Positions 23,480 to 31,857 of a stretch of 46,583 nt of DNA are shown one piece after another. Position 1 is the stretch's first letter. Every line of letters begins with the position of its first letter. Source of the DNA: an uncultured Flavobacteriales bacterium (GTDB taxonomy: Bacteria > Bacteroidota > Bacteroidia > Flavobacteriales > Crocinitomicaceae); assembly GCA_946480085.1 (NCBI GenBank), contig CAMLHZ010000021.1, forward strand, positions 1 through 46,583, given 5' to 3'. Made by a program: the position numbers and the translations under genes. Under the pieces are notes generated by a model. It searched no databases, was not told the DNA's origin, and saw nothing but the letters and a program-made list of their open reading frames with translations.

Positions 23480-24613
23480 ATGGCAAAAAACATAAACAAA
23501 AAAGACTTTGATGAAGCAACCAAATTGAAATTGGAAATCTTCAGGGAATCATTTAAAGAATGGCTTCCTGTTTTTATCCATACACCTTATGTAAAAAAGA
23601 GATATATCTATGATTTCTTTGCTGGTAGTGGAAAAGATTTGTCAGATAACCATGGAAGCCCATTAATTCTTATTGATGAAGCCAAGGGTGAAGAACAAAT
23701 GCATTGCAGTAAATCAGAAGGAAAAAAAGTTGTTTTTGCATTCAACGAAAAAATAAAACAAAAAAGTTCAGAATTACAAAAAAACGTGGAAAGCTTTGTT
23801 CAAGAATGTTTAACGAATTGTGGCAGAGAAAAATGTGTGTACGATTATCATTACGGAAATTTTGATTTCAAAGAGGCCTTTAATAGACAGAACGTAATTG
23901 ATATTATGAAGAATAAGGACTATGGGAAATTCGTTTTGTTAGACCAATACGGATTCAAAGAAGTGGACAATATGACTTTCAAACAATTGATCAACTTCCC
24001 GAAAACCGACTTCATTTTTTTTATATCATCTTCTTTCATAAATAGGTTTAAGAATCATGAATCCGTTAAGAAATATATTGAAACAGAAAAAATAGATTTT
24101 AAAGGTTCAAACCCTAAACATTATCACAACCTAATTTCTCAGTATTTCAAAGATTTAATACCCAAAAGCAAAGAATACTATTTACATCAATTTTCCATTA
24201 AAAAAGGTGCCAATTACTATGGTTTAATTTTCGGTACTAGTCATTCATTAGGAATGGAAAAATTCCTAAAAGTATGCTGGACGAAAGATAAAATGGCAGG
24301 AGAAGCAAACTTTGATATAAACAATGATTATCAGCCAGGAACATTGTTTTTCGATGAACAATTCAGCAACAAAATTGAATTATTTAAACAACAATTCTTT
24401 GTTCTAATTTCAAACAAAAAAATAAAAACGAATATTGAAGGATTAAAATTCACCTTAAAATCCGGATTACAGACTAAGACATATCTAGATACTATACTTG
24501 AGTTTTTGGATAATTCTCAAATTGAAATTTACAAAGGGAAATTTAATAGAAGAATTGCTGACATACACAGGCTGAAAACCGATCATATTTACGAATTTCG
24601 CATAAAGAACTAA
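23480..24613 (+). CDS. tcmP: Three-Cys-motif partner protein TcmP
   Basis: I chose the ATG at 23480 (MAKNINKKDF), 4 bp after the hsdR stop; a longer frame overlaps hsdR. The 377-residue protein has the TcmP layout. Early YIYDFFAGSGKD resembles methyltransferase motif I and precedes HGSPLILIDEA; later VFAFNEK and VLLDQYGF correspond to the acidic motif II and the D-x-[YF]-G loop. These suggest a nucleic-acid methyltransferase-like fold, though activity is not shown. TcmP genes are typically paired with DUF5131 (Gp37/Gp68), as here with a 3-bp gap. The placement inside a type I locus is unusual. Confidence 0.85.
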   Translation: MAKNINKKDFDEATKLKLEIFRESFKEWLPVFIHTPYVKKRYIYDFFAGSGKDLSDNHGSPLILIDEAKGEEQMHCSKSEGKKVVFAFNEKIKQKSSELQKNVESFVQECLTNCGREKCVYDYHYGNFDFKEAFNRQNVIDIMKNKDYGKFVLLDQYGFKEVDNMTFKQLINFPKTDFIFFISSSFINRFKNHESVKKYIETEKIDFKGSNPKHYHNLISQYFKDLIPKSKEYYLHQFSIKKGANYYGLIFGTSHSLGMEKFLKVCWTKDKMAGEANFDINNDYQPGTLFFDEQFSNKIELFKQQFFVLISNKKIKTNIEGLKFTLKSGLQTKTYLDTILEFLDNSQIEIYKGKFNRRIADIHRLKTDHIYEFRIKN

Positions 24614-24616
24614 GTT

Positions 24617-25357
24617 ATGGCAGAATCAAGCATTGAATGGACCGAACTCACATGGAATCCTACTACCGGGTGTGATAAAATATCTCAGGGATGCAAAAAC
24701 TGCTACGCTGAACGGATGGCTAAACGATTACATTCAATGGGAGTTGAAAAGTACAGTAATCTATTTGAAATCACTGAGCATCCTGATTCTTTGAATGAGC
24801 CATACAAATGGAAAAAGCGAAAAGTAGTTTTCGTAAACTCAATGAGTGATTTATTTCATGAAGATGTAAGTGATGATTTCATTCTGCAAGTATTTGATGT
24901 GATGAAAAATACCGAGCATGTATACCAGATACTGACTAAACGTGCAGAACGTTTACTGGACTTTGATAAGCGCATTTTGAAAGGTAAATGGCCACACAAT
25001 GTTTGGATGGGAGTTTCTGTAGAAGATCTGCGTGTTGTGGATCGAATTGACTATTTAAGAAAAACAAAAGCACGTGTTAAGTTCTTATCGTGTGAACCAT
25101 TGATTGGACCATTGCCCAAAATGAATCTCTCAAAAATTGATTGGGTAATTGTTGGAGGTGAAAGCGGCCCTAAATCTAGGAAAATGGAAGAAGATTGGGT
25201 GATTGACATAATGGAGCAATGCGAGAAGAAGGATGTTCGTTTTTTCTTTAAACAATGGGGAGGCACCAATAAAAAGAAAACGGGCAGAGCGCTAAACGGA
25301 AAAATTTACAATGATATGCCTGACTTGGACGGTGTATTGGCTGACGCGGGATATTAA
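24617..25357 (+). CDS. DUF5131 / phage Gp37-Gp68 three-Cys protein
   Basis: This 246-residue protein begins SSIEWTELTWNPTTGCD, with the three-Cys motif C19-x6-C26-x2-C29 (GCDKISQGCKNCYAE). After that come WKKRKVVFVNSMSDLFHE, YQILTKRAERL, GVSVED and VIVGGESGP, all usual for the Gp37/Gp68 family (DUF5131). The Cys cluster and fold suggest an Fe-S, radical-SAM-like enzyme, but the reaction is unknown. It forms the classic pair with TcmP and shares its stop with the hsdS start (TAATG). Confidence 0.9.
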   Translation: MAESSIEWTELTWNPTTGCDKISQGCKNCYAERMAKRLHSMGVEKYSNLFEITEHPDSLNEPYKWKKRKVVFVNSMSDLFHEDVSDDFILQVFDVMKNTEHVYQILTKRAERLLDFDKRILKGKWPHNVWMGVSVEDLRVVDRIDYLRKTKARVKFLSCEPLIGPLPKMNLSKIDWVIVGGESGPKSRKMEEDWVIDIMEQCEKKDVRFFFKQWGGTNKKKTGRALNGKIYNDMPDLDGVLADAGY

Positions 25358-26628
25358 TGGGAGCAATTCAAAGTAAAATAAAGTACAAATCCGATTGGAA
25401 TCTTCTGCCGCTAATCGAGGTTTGCAGTAAAATAACAGATGGTGTTCATTTCAAGCCTGACTATACTAAAACTGGAGTTGCATTTATTTCAGTTAAGGAT
25501 ATAAAGAATGGAGCAGTCAATTTCGAAAGTTGCAAATTCATTTCTAATGAAGCACATCTTGAATTAATTAAGCGCTGCTTTCCTGAAAAGGGAGATGTTT
25601 TAATAACAAAGAGTGGTACAATTGGTAGATTAGCCATAGTACCTAATTCACCGGAATTTAGCCTTTTTGTAAGTGTTGCCTTGATAAAAAATATCAAGGA
25701 ATTAGTTGATTCCAAATTTTTGATGTTTTATCTTGAAAATTACATTAATCATATTAATATCTCTCAGGATATTAAAGGTGGCCTTTTAAAAAATTTCCAC
25801 TTAGAGGATCTGAGAAAAATATTAATCCCAAAACTACCATTAGAGAATCAACAATTAATCGTCTCTAAAATAGAAGAACTCTTCAGCGAATTAGATAAGG
25901 GCGTAGAAGAACTCAAAACCGCATTAGCACAACTGAAAGTTTACCGCCAAAGTGTTTTGAAATGGGCTTTTGAGGGGAAGTTGACGAATGAGAATGTAAA
26001 AGATGGTGAGTTGCCTGAGGGTTGGGAATGGAAAACTTTAAAGTCATGTTCAAGTCTTATTACAAAAGGGGCTTCACCAAAATGGCAAGGTATAAATTAT
26101 ACAGATGACAAAAATCAGGTCTTGTTTGTTACTAGTGAAAACGTTAGAGAAAATTATCTTGACATTAGTAAACCCAAGTATTTAGAGTTGAGTTTTAATA
26201 AAAAACAAAAACGTTCAGTATTAAATCAAGGTGATATCCTAATTAATATAGTCGGAGCCTCAATTGGCAGGGCCTGTATCTTCACCTTGAAGAAAAATGC
26301 CAATATCAATCAAGCGGTTTCTGTCGTAAGATTGAATAAGGAATTTGATTCAAAATTTATCTCCCATTTTTTAAATTCAAACAAGGCATTTTCGTTCTAT
26401 AATCAAAATAAGGTAGATGTTGCAAGGGCGAATTTAAGTTTGATGGATATCGGCAATATAGCTCTCAACATACCAAACATAAATGAACAACATCAAATTG
26501 TCCAAGAAATCGAATCACGTTTAAGCGTTGCTGACAAACTGGAAGAAACCATAACCAGTAACCTAAAACAAGCTGAGTCTTTAAAGCAAAGTATTTTGAA
26601 GAAGGCTTTTGAGGGGGAGTTGGTGTAG
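25357..26628 (+). CDS. hsdS: Type I restriction specificity subunit S (HsdS)
   Basis: The 423-residue product has two target-recognition domains (~1-165 and ~220-365), each followed by a conserved helical spacer: NQQLIVSKIEELFSELDKG with the QSVLKWAFEGKL end, and EQHQIVQEIESRLSVADKL with QSILKKAFEGEL. This is a complete two-half HsdS that sets the bipartite recognition site and bridges two HsdM. Its start overlaps the DUF5131 stop by one base. Unlike most hsd operons, hsdM does not flank it. Confidence 0.93.
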   Translation: MGAIQSKIKYKSDWNLLPLIEVCSKITDGVHFKPDYTKTGVAFISVKDIKNGAVNFESCKFISNEAHLELIKRCFPEKGDVLITKSGTIGRLAIVPNSPEFSLFVSVALIKNIKELVDSKFLMFYLENYINHINISQDIKGGLLKNFHLEDLRKILIPKLPLENQQLIVSKIEELFSELDKGVEELKTALAQLKVYRQSVLKWAFEGKLTNENVKDGELPEGWEWKTLKSCSSLITKGASPKWQGINYTDDKNQVLFVTSENVRENYLDISKPKYLELSFNKKQKRSVLNQGDILINIVGASIGRACIFTLKKNANINQAVSVVRLNKEFDSKFISHFLNSNKAFSFYNQNKVDVARANLSLMDIGNIALNIPNINEQHQIVQEIESRLSVADKLEETITSNLKQAESLKQSILKKAFEGELV

Positions 26629-26649
26629 AACAGCATAAGTACAACCACT

Positions 26650-28548
26650 ATGGAAATTTTATACCTCCACATAAAGGAGTTCCGAAACTTTGTCCATCAA
26701 GATTTCAATTTTGGAGGGAAATATCGCTTCGAATACAATCCAATTTCTCAAGAACTAATAGTTTCTGAAAACTATCAATACATTGAAGGTTTCTATTCTT
26801 TATTTGAACAAAGCCGGAAAGAAGCTCAAATTTCGAATTTATCAGGAATTATTGGAGAAAACGGAACAGGAAAATCATCAATACTTAGGTTTATTCTACG
26901 AAATTTCGTTTCTGGAAATGCCGGTTTAGAAGATGAATTAATACTATGCGTCAGAAACAATGAAAATTTCATTCTCTATCATACCTATGATCTTCCTATT
27001 AGAAAACATAATCTCAATAAATTCGGAATATTATTAGAACAGCTAAAAGTGACTGATAACTTTTTAGCGCTTTTCGATGAAGATCAGGATACTCAAAAAA
27101 AAGATTTGGATTCAAAAATTGAGTTATTTGAAGAATTGGATTTTATTTTCTTTTCAAATAGTTTCAATCTTGAGCATCATCGCGAATTAAGTGGAAGCAG
27201 AGACATTTCTAGCGACTTCTTGATAACCAACGATTATAATTTTAAAGCAGAAATGAGCATTATTGATCCAGCTAATGATAAGCGTCAATTAGACCATTTC
27301 AAATTTGAAGAAATCAAAAGACAAGTCGCGTTCATTACCGAAATGAAGTTTCACAAGGACCTTATCCCGTTCCCCCTGCCTGAAGAACTTATTTTGGAAG
27401 TATCAAACGATATGCTATTCAAGCAATTTAAACTGGACAATAGACTTCAATCTAATCTAGAGAGAAATGAACAATTATCTAGTTTTGAAAAAATAAAAGA
27501 ACTACTCTGCAGGTTTGACAATAGTAATTCGATTAACAGAATAATTGGAAATGGGTACTTAAATTTAATGATCGATTTACTAAATATTCCAAGTCACTTG
27601 TTTCCAATAAAAATGTTAATTAAAACAATTATCATTCGAATTAAAGAAACAAAAGACATTCTTAAAACTGTTGATAAAACAATACTTTACATAAAATGTT
27701 TTAACAAATTTCAATTACCAGAAGGATATATAGAACGTTTCAAAGCACTATCAGATTTACATAGTTTTCTTGTAAAAACCCAACCAAAAGAACGTCTTGA
27801 CAGTGTTTTTAGCCGATATGCCAGACGTATTTCGATACCCATATCAGAAATCGGACATTTTTATTCGATGTATAACAAAACATTTCAACTGAGACCCTAC
27901 CTTAATTTAGATTGGCGTTCACTAAGCTCAGGTGAAAAAGCTATTTTTTCCATGTATGCGAGATTCCATTCTTTATCTAATTCCCAATCCAAAGGAAATG
28001 AACTCAAAGAAAATTTGACTATCCTTTTGGATGAACCAGATCTATATCTGCATCCGCAATGGCAAAAAGTTATTTTACATAATTTGATTGATTTCTTGAA
28101 GCAGATTTACTGTGAAACAACTTCACATAGATTACGGAAAATTCAAATCTTTTTCACAACCAATTCACCTTTAATGATTTCAGATTTACTAGCTTCAAAT
28201 TCTGTCTTCCTTAAGAAAGAAAGCCAGCATGTAATTGTCAGTGATAGTTTACATGACCAAAAACAAACTTTTGCAGCAAACATTCATACGCTATTTGCGG
28301 ATTCATTTTTTCTACAAAACGGATTAATCGGTGAAATTGCCTCGCTTAAAATCAATGAAATAATTCGACAATTGAACAGAATGGCGCCATTGGATCAAGC
28401 ACAGCATGAAAAAATGCGTAAAACCATTTTACAAATTGGAGAACCATTAATCAAAACAAAGTTGATTCAAATGTATAACGATCGTTTTAGCATGAACATT
28501 CATGAGCGCATTGATAACATCGAAAAACGTTTAGACAACAATGATTAA
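26650..28548 (+). CDS. OLD/PtuA-like AAA ATPase (defence)
   Basis: The product has 632 residues with an ABC/SMC-type ATPase head split by a long helical insert. Walker A is IIGENGTGKSS (~67-77), the signature LSSGEKAIFS lies at ~423-432, and Walker B is LTILLDEPDLYLHPQW (~454-469). A TTNSP-type switch (FFTTNSPLMISDLL) follows at ~500. No TOPRIM domain is visible, so it resembles Septu PtuA rather than full OLD nucleases. The HNH gene starts 8 bp inside its end, the usual PtuA-PtuB arrangement. ATP state would gate the nuclease partner. Confidence 0.85.
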   Translation: MEILYLHIKEFRNFVHQDFNFGGKYRFEYNPISQELIVSENYQYIEGFYSLFEQSRKEAQISNLSGIIGENGTGKSSILRFILRNFVSGNAGLEDELILCVRNNENFILYHTYDLPIRKHNLNKFGILLEQLKVTDNFLALFDEDQDTQKKDLDSKIELFEELDFIFFSNSFNLEHHRELSGSRDISSDFLITNDYNFKAEMSIIDPANDKRQLDHFKFEEIKRQVAFITEMKFHKDLIPFPLPEELILEVSNDMLFKQFKLDNRLQSNLERNEQLSSFEKIKELLCRFDNSNSINRIIGNGYLNLMIDLLNIPSHLFPIKMLIKTIIIRIKETKDILKTVDKTILYIKCFNKFQLPEGYIERFKALSDLHSFLVKTQPKERLDSVFSRYARRISIPISEIGHFYSMYNKTFQLRPYLNLDWRSLSSGEKAIFSMYARFHSLSNSQSKGNELKENLTILLDEPDLYLHPQWQKVILHNLIDFLKQIYCETTSHRLRKIQIFFTTNSPLMISDLLASNSVFLKKESQHVIVSDSLHDQKQTFAANIHTLFADSFFLQNGLIGEIASLKINEIIRQLNRMAPLDQAQHEKMRKTILQIGEPLIKTKLIQMYNDRFSMNIHERIDNIEKRLDNND

Positions 28549-29557
28549 AATCAATCTATCATCAGAACACACAATCCTTAAATTTCACTATGAAAATCTT
28601 ACAATTCAAAGAGGAAAGGAGTCGACTATTGAATCATTTCTGGATGAGCGAATTACAAAATTCGCTCATCCATCGAATCAAGACAAAGTTGATTTTTATG
28701 AATACCTGAAGTCAATTGTTATTAAAGATAAAAATGGATTCTCAATTCTAACCTCAAAACCACTAATACTTGAAAAGTACAGAAGAAAAATTGAAAATAA
28801 ATATTCCAGAATACTTGACTCAGTCTACTCTACTGATAGTTATGGCAAGACAAAAACTGTAAGACAGGACTTGTTGAAAATATTTTATTACGAATCTTAC
28901 GAAAAGTGGCAAGCATATGCTTTAGCCAAAAAAATTGGTGTTGGTGTTTGTCCTTATTGCAATCGAAACTATACTAATACCGTTGGTACAGATAACACAA
29001 AAGGTACACGATTTCAGTACGATCATTTTTTTGATAAAGCCAGATACCCTTATCTTGCATTGAGTTTTTTCAATTTAGTTCCTAGTTGTAACACATGTAA
29101 TTCAGACCTTAAACAATCGAAGCAATTTAGTGTCTCTAAAAATATTCACCCTTACATTGATGGATTCGGAGATAATATGAAGTTTACTTTATTCATAAAA
29201 GACATCGATTTCATAGCTGGAAAACCCTCTCCGTACAAGATTCAGTTCAAAATCGCACCAGAATCCAAATGGCCCAATGAAAAAATAAATGCAGCATACA
29301 ATAATGTACAAAAGTTCAGATTACTTGAATTGTATAATAACCACAAAGATTATGTCGCTGAAATTATTCAAAGATCTATCGTCTACAATCAAGCATCAAT
29401 TGAAGACATTTATGAACGTCATAAAGGGGATCTATTCACAAATATCGATGAAGTAAAACGTATGGTGCTTGGTAATTACATAAACGAAAAAGATTATTCA
29501 AAACGCCCTTTAGCCAAACTAACCGCGGATATTTCCAGAGAACTTGGTTTAATCTGA
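28541..29557 (+). CDS. HNH endonuclease, PtuB-like
   Basis: The 338-residue product has an HNH zinc-knuckle nuclease core in its middle: CPYC at 137-140, D161-H162 in FQYDHFFDKARYPYLALS, N178, and CNTC at 183-186. These match HNH nucleases of Septu (PtuB) and related retron-associated pairs. The N-terminal ~120 residues are likely to contact the ATPase; the C-terminal ~140 are uncharacterised. It overlaps the ATPase gene by 8 bp. At 338 residues it looks large for a PtuB, so a variant is possible. Confidence 0.85.
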   Translation: MIKINLSSEHTILKFHYENLTIQRGKESTIESFLDERITKFAHPSNQDKVDFYEYLKSIVIKDKNGFSILTSKPLILEKYRRKIENKYSRILDSVYSTDSYGKTKTVRQDLLKIFYYESYEKWQAYALAKKIGVGVCPYCNRNYTNTVGTDNTKGTRFQYDHFFDKARYPYLALSFFNLVPSCNTCNSDLKQSKQFSVSKNIHPYIDGFGDNMKFTLFIKDIDFIAGKPSPYKIQFKIAPESKWPNEKINAAYNNVQKFRLLELYNNHKDYVAEIIQRSIVYNQASIEDIYERHKGDLFTNIDEVKRMVLGNYINEKDYSKRPLAKLTADISRELGLI

Positions 29558-29576
29558 AACGCAGGGAGCAATTAAC

Positions 29577-30077
29577 ATGAGTTACGAAAACTATCAAATA
29601 ACACTTCTGGATAGACCTAATGAAACGGTTCATATTCGCATCAACGAAAAAGAAGGATTAGCGCTACAAAAAGAACGCAGAAAACTGTATATAATCTATC
29701 ATAACAAGGATATCTTGTATGTAGGTGAAGCCAATAGTTCAATTTTGACCCGCTTCCAAAGGGCTTGTACCTCTTTCAATTATGCCAAAACAAAAGGGAA
29801 ATCGAGAAATGGCTACTCGGGCTATAAATGGCTCTGCAAAAAAGTGAATCCGCAAAGAACCCTGCAAGTGTTCACATTTAATTTTAATGAAGCAGAAGAT
29901 GAAAACAGGGATTTTGTGGAAGCCGTGGAAGGAGAGTTGGTATTTCTAATTCGTAAAAACCTAAATTATTGGCCAAAATTCCAGAATGAAATTCATTTCA
30001 AAAATGTTGTTGGAGCCTATGATAAAGCTAAGGAAATCTTAGAGAAGCTATTCATAAAAATGGAGGTCTATGAATAA
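29577..30077 (+). CDS. GIY-YIG nuclease-like protein
   Basis: The product has 166 residues. The catalytic signature is LYIIY (37-41) and LYVGE (47-51), with Arg59 after it and a Glu in VEGELVFLI (E118/E120) as probable metal ligand. This is a stand-alone GIY-YIG domain, probably a DNA nuclease. It lies 19 bp after the HNH gene and overlaps the next nuclease gene by 8 bp, so it belongs to the same cluster. It is not a usual Septu part, so it may be an added effector or an independent gene. Confidence 0.78.
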   Translation: MSYENYQITLLDRPNETVHIRINEKEGLALQKERRKLYIIYHNKDILYVGEANSSILTRFQRACTSFNYAKTKGKSRNGYSGYKWLCKKVNPQRTLQVFTFNFNEAEDENRDFVEAVEGELVFLIRKNLNYWPKFQNEIHFKNVVGAYDKAKEILEKLFIKMEVYE

Positions 30078-30819
30078 TGATCTTGGACTCTTGCAAACCT
30101 TCCTCCCTGCCCTCGTTGAAAAACATCGAGCACTTGAGCTGACTCTTCTTGAAACCAAAAAGAATCAAATAACCCTTTTATTCAACCAACTCTTCCCCTT
30201 ACAACAGCGCTTGATTGAATACGAAGAAATGCATGCTTCTAATTTCAATGTCTTTGAAGTGTTGCGCTACGGGAATTATGAAACACGCTTGCATACTCCG
30301 TTCCTGTTTTCATTGCTGCAACCGAAGGGAGTGCATCTATTAGGACATCGTTTCCTGGATTTATTCATTGAGAACATTTTCGAATCTCCCATTTCCTATT
30401 CAGAAATGCGTCAGTTCCAAATTATCGAGGAACTAAACACCAAAGAATTTGGGCAGATTGATATTTTCATTTCGTTTTACTGGAACCAACAGCAGTATTG
30501 TATTGCTGTGGAGAATAAGATCAATGCCATTGATCAGGATAAGCAATTGGAACGCTATTATAACTATATGAGCCAAGCATATCCCCAAGCAACAAAAAGA
30601 TTGATTTACTTAAGCAAAAGTGGAAAGTATCCCTCAACAAAGTCCTTGAACAATACGTTATTGAATCAATATCTTGCCGCGGATATTTTGCATTTAAGGT
30701 CGTATAAATCTGATGTCATAAGATGGATAGACCAGCTGCTATTGAAAGAAACTCCCAAAGTAGTAAAGTTTACACTTCGCCAATACAAACAAACCATAAA
30801 CGCTTTTGAACATGACTAA
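30070..30819 (+). CDS. PD-(D/E)XK nuclease family protein (PDDEXK_4)
   Basis: The 249-residue product has the PDDEXK_4 pattern: E71 in YETRLHTPFLFSLLQP, D131 in GQIDIFI, and E148-N-K150 in IAVENKINA, followed by QLERYYNYM. These residues form a PD-(D/E)XK site. Family members are often longer, and the next gene may hold a normally fused C-terminal part. It overlaps both neighbours (8 bp each). The target is unknown. Confidence 0.82.
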   Translation: MNNDLGLLQTFLPALVEKHRALELTLLETKKNQITLLFNQLFPLQQRLIEYEEMHASNFNVFEVLRYGNYETRLHTPFLFSLLQPKGVHLLGHRFLDLFIENIFESPISYSEMRQFQIIEELNTKEFGQIDIFISFYWNQQQYCIAVENKINAIDQDKQLERYYNYMSQAYPQATKRLIYLSKSGKYPSTKSLNNTLLNQYLAADILHLRSYKSDVIRWIDQLLLKETPKVVKFTLRQYKQTINAFEHD

Positions 30820-31423
30820 TCCGGAACAAGAATTCTTTGAATTCCTTACAACAGAAGAAAACCTAAAAGGGTTGATCATTGCTAAAAACCAATTTCCCAT
30901 TGTTCGTGAAAAACTGATTCAAGATTTTTGGAATTCGGTTTTAACCAAAATCAACGAGAAATTGAAGGCATATCCAGAATGGGAAGCGGTTCTGGAGCCA
31001 AACATTACAAAGTGGTATTCCAAATTGTACATCAAAGAAAAGAAAGCTACTCTTTTTGAGAAAAATCAACTTCCATCTTTTATTTTCTGTTTTCAGCGTT
31101 TGAATCAGCATTATCCTTACGTCGGTTTTTGGATTAATGAGGAAACCACAGAATACAATAGAGAAACTGTTAAGGAATATATGGCCGTTCAACAGAAAGA
31201 GCATTTTTCCGAATTCAAAGGATTTGAAGAGTGGTGGTTAGTTTGGGATGAAATAGCTGATTTTGATTTATCCATTGATGAAACACTGTTACAAATACGG
31301 CCCGATGTGATGCATGAGAAAGCGCAGGACTTTGCTGATAGATTGTTCACATTGTTTGAGCATACACAAGAACAATTAATATACATCAAAAAGTTTCACA
31401 GAACCAATAAAACAACTTCATAG
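30812..31423 (+). CDS. Hypothetical partner of the PD-(D/E)XK protein
   Basis: I chose the ATG at 30812, which overlaps the upstream stop by 8 bp; a TTG at 30806 is less likely. The 203-residue product is rich in Trp, Phe and Glu (PYVGFWINEE, FEEWWLVWDEIADF) with no clear family. PDDEXK_4 proteins often carry a C-terminal half with similar aromatic strands, so this could be a split-off half or a natural partner. It ends the ATPase/nuclease run. Confidence 0.65.
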   Translation: MTNPEQEFFEFLTTEENLKGLIIAKNQFPIVREKLIQDFWNSVLTKINEKLKAYPEWEAVLEPNITKWYSKLYIKEKKATLFEKNQLPSFIFCFQRLNQHYPYVGFWINEETTEYNRETVKEYMAVQQKEHFSEFKGFEEWWLVWDEIADFDLSIDETLLQIRPDVMHEKAQDFADRLFTLFEHTQEQLIYIKKFHRTNKTTS

Positions 31424-31481
31424 TTGAGAATATAGCAAAATACTAATCAATAAACAACTTTAATTATTATTTTATTCGTTG

Positions 31482-31489
31482 TACATTTG
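31482..31489 (+). promoter_or_regulatory. Internal promoter before the TA pair (TACATTTG)
   Basis: TACATTTG matches the -7 consensus exactly, with TTTA 19 nt upstream as a weak -33. It ends 8 nt before the ATG at 31498, so the toxin message would be almost leaderless. It gives the TA genes, and probably hsdM, a promoter separate from the upstream cargo. Confidence 0.55.
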
Positions 31490-31497
31490 TGTAAGAG

Positions 31498-31857
31498 ATG
31501 ACATCAAAGGAAGACATTAACCGCTTTTTGAAACAGTTTAGACAAAACAAGCGTGTCTGGACCATTGTTTTCCGTGATGATCGTGGAAAGAATGCGAAAA
31601 CTCTCGCCGAACTGGAAATTATTCCCAATCAGCGCATAACTGTTATAGATAGTTTGGTAGTCGAAGATTATTCTGAAGGTCCGTTAGAGGAAAAACTGCA
31701 TCAAACAGCAGAAATGTGGGTTTTTGGAAAAATGGTTAAAGGACATGAGATTTACATCAAATTGTCTTTACTCAATAATGACGGTCCTGTTTTGTGTATC
31801 TCATTCCATATAGCAGAACACCCAATGTCATATCCCTATAAATCGAATAACAAATGA
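31498..31857 (+). CDS. MqsR-like toxin candidate
   Basis: The product has 119 residues with no signal peptide. Short alternating strands and basic helices (MTSKEDINRFLKQFRQNKR, VWTIVFRDDRGKN, TAEMWVFGKMVKGHEIYIKL) fit the small mRNA-interferase fold of MqsR/RelE-like toxins, though the active site cannot be assigned by eye. The following gene, with a 4-bp overlap, is a Panacea-domain antitoxin of the type that partners diverse toxins. The toxin-antitoxin pairing is supported by context; the toxin class is moderately sure. Confidence 0.65.
   Translation: MTSKEDINRFLKQFRQNKRVWTIVFRDDRGKNAKTLAELEIIPNQRITVIDSLVVEDYSEGPLEEKLHQTAEMWVFGKMVKGHEIYIKLSLLNNDGPVLCISFHIAEHPMSYPYKSNNK

Noticed and set aside
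26650..29557. Retron or Gabija reading of the ATPase/nuclease pair
   Set aside because: No reverse transcriptase or msr-msd-like RNA, no UvrD-type helicase, and no TOPRIM domain seen in the ATPase; Septu-like fits better.
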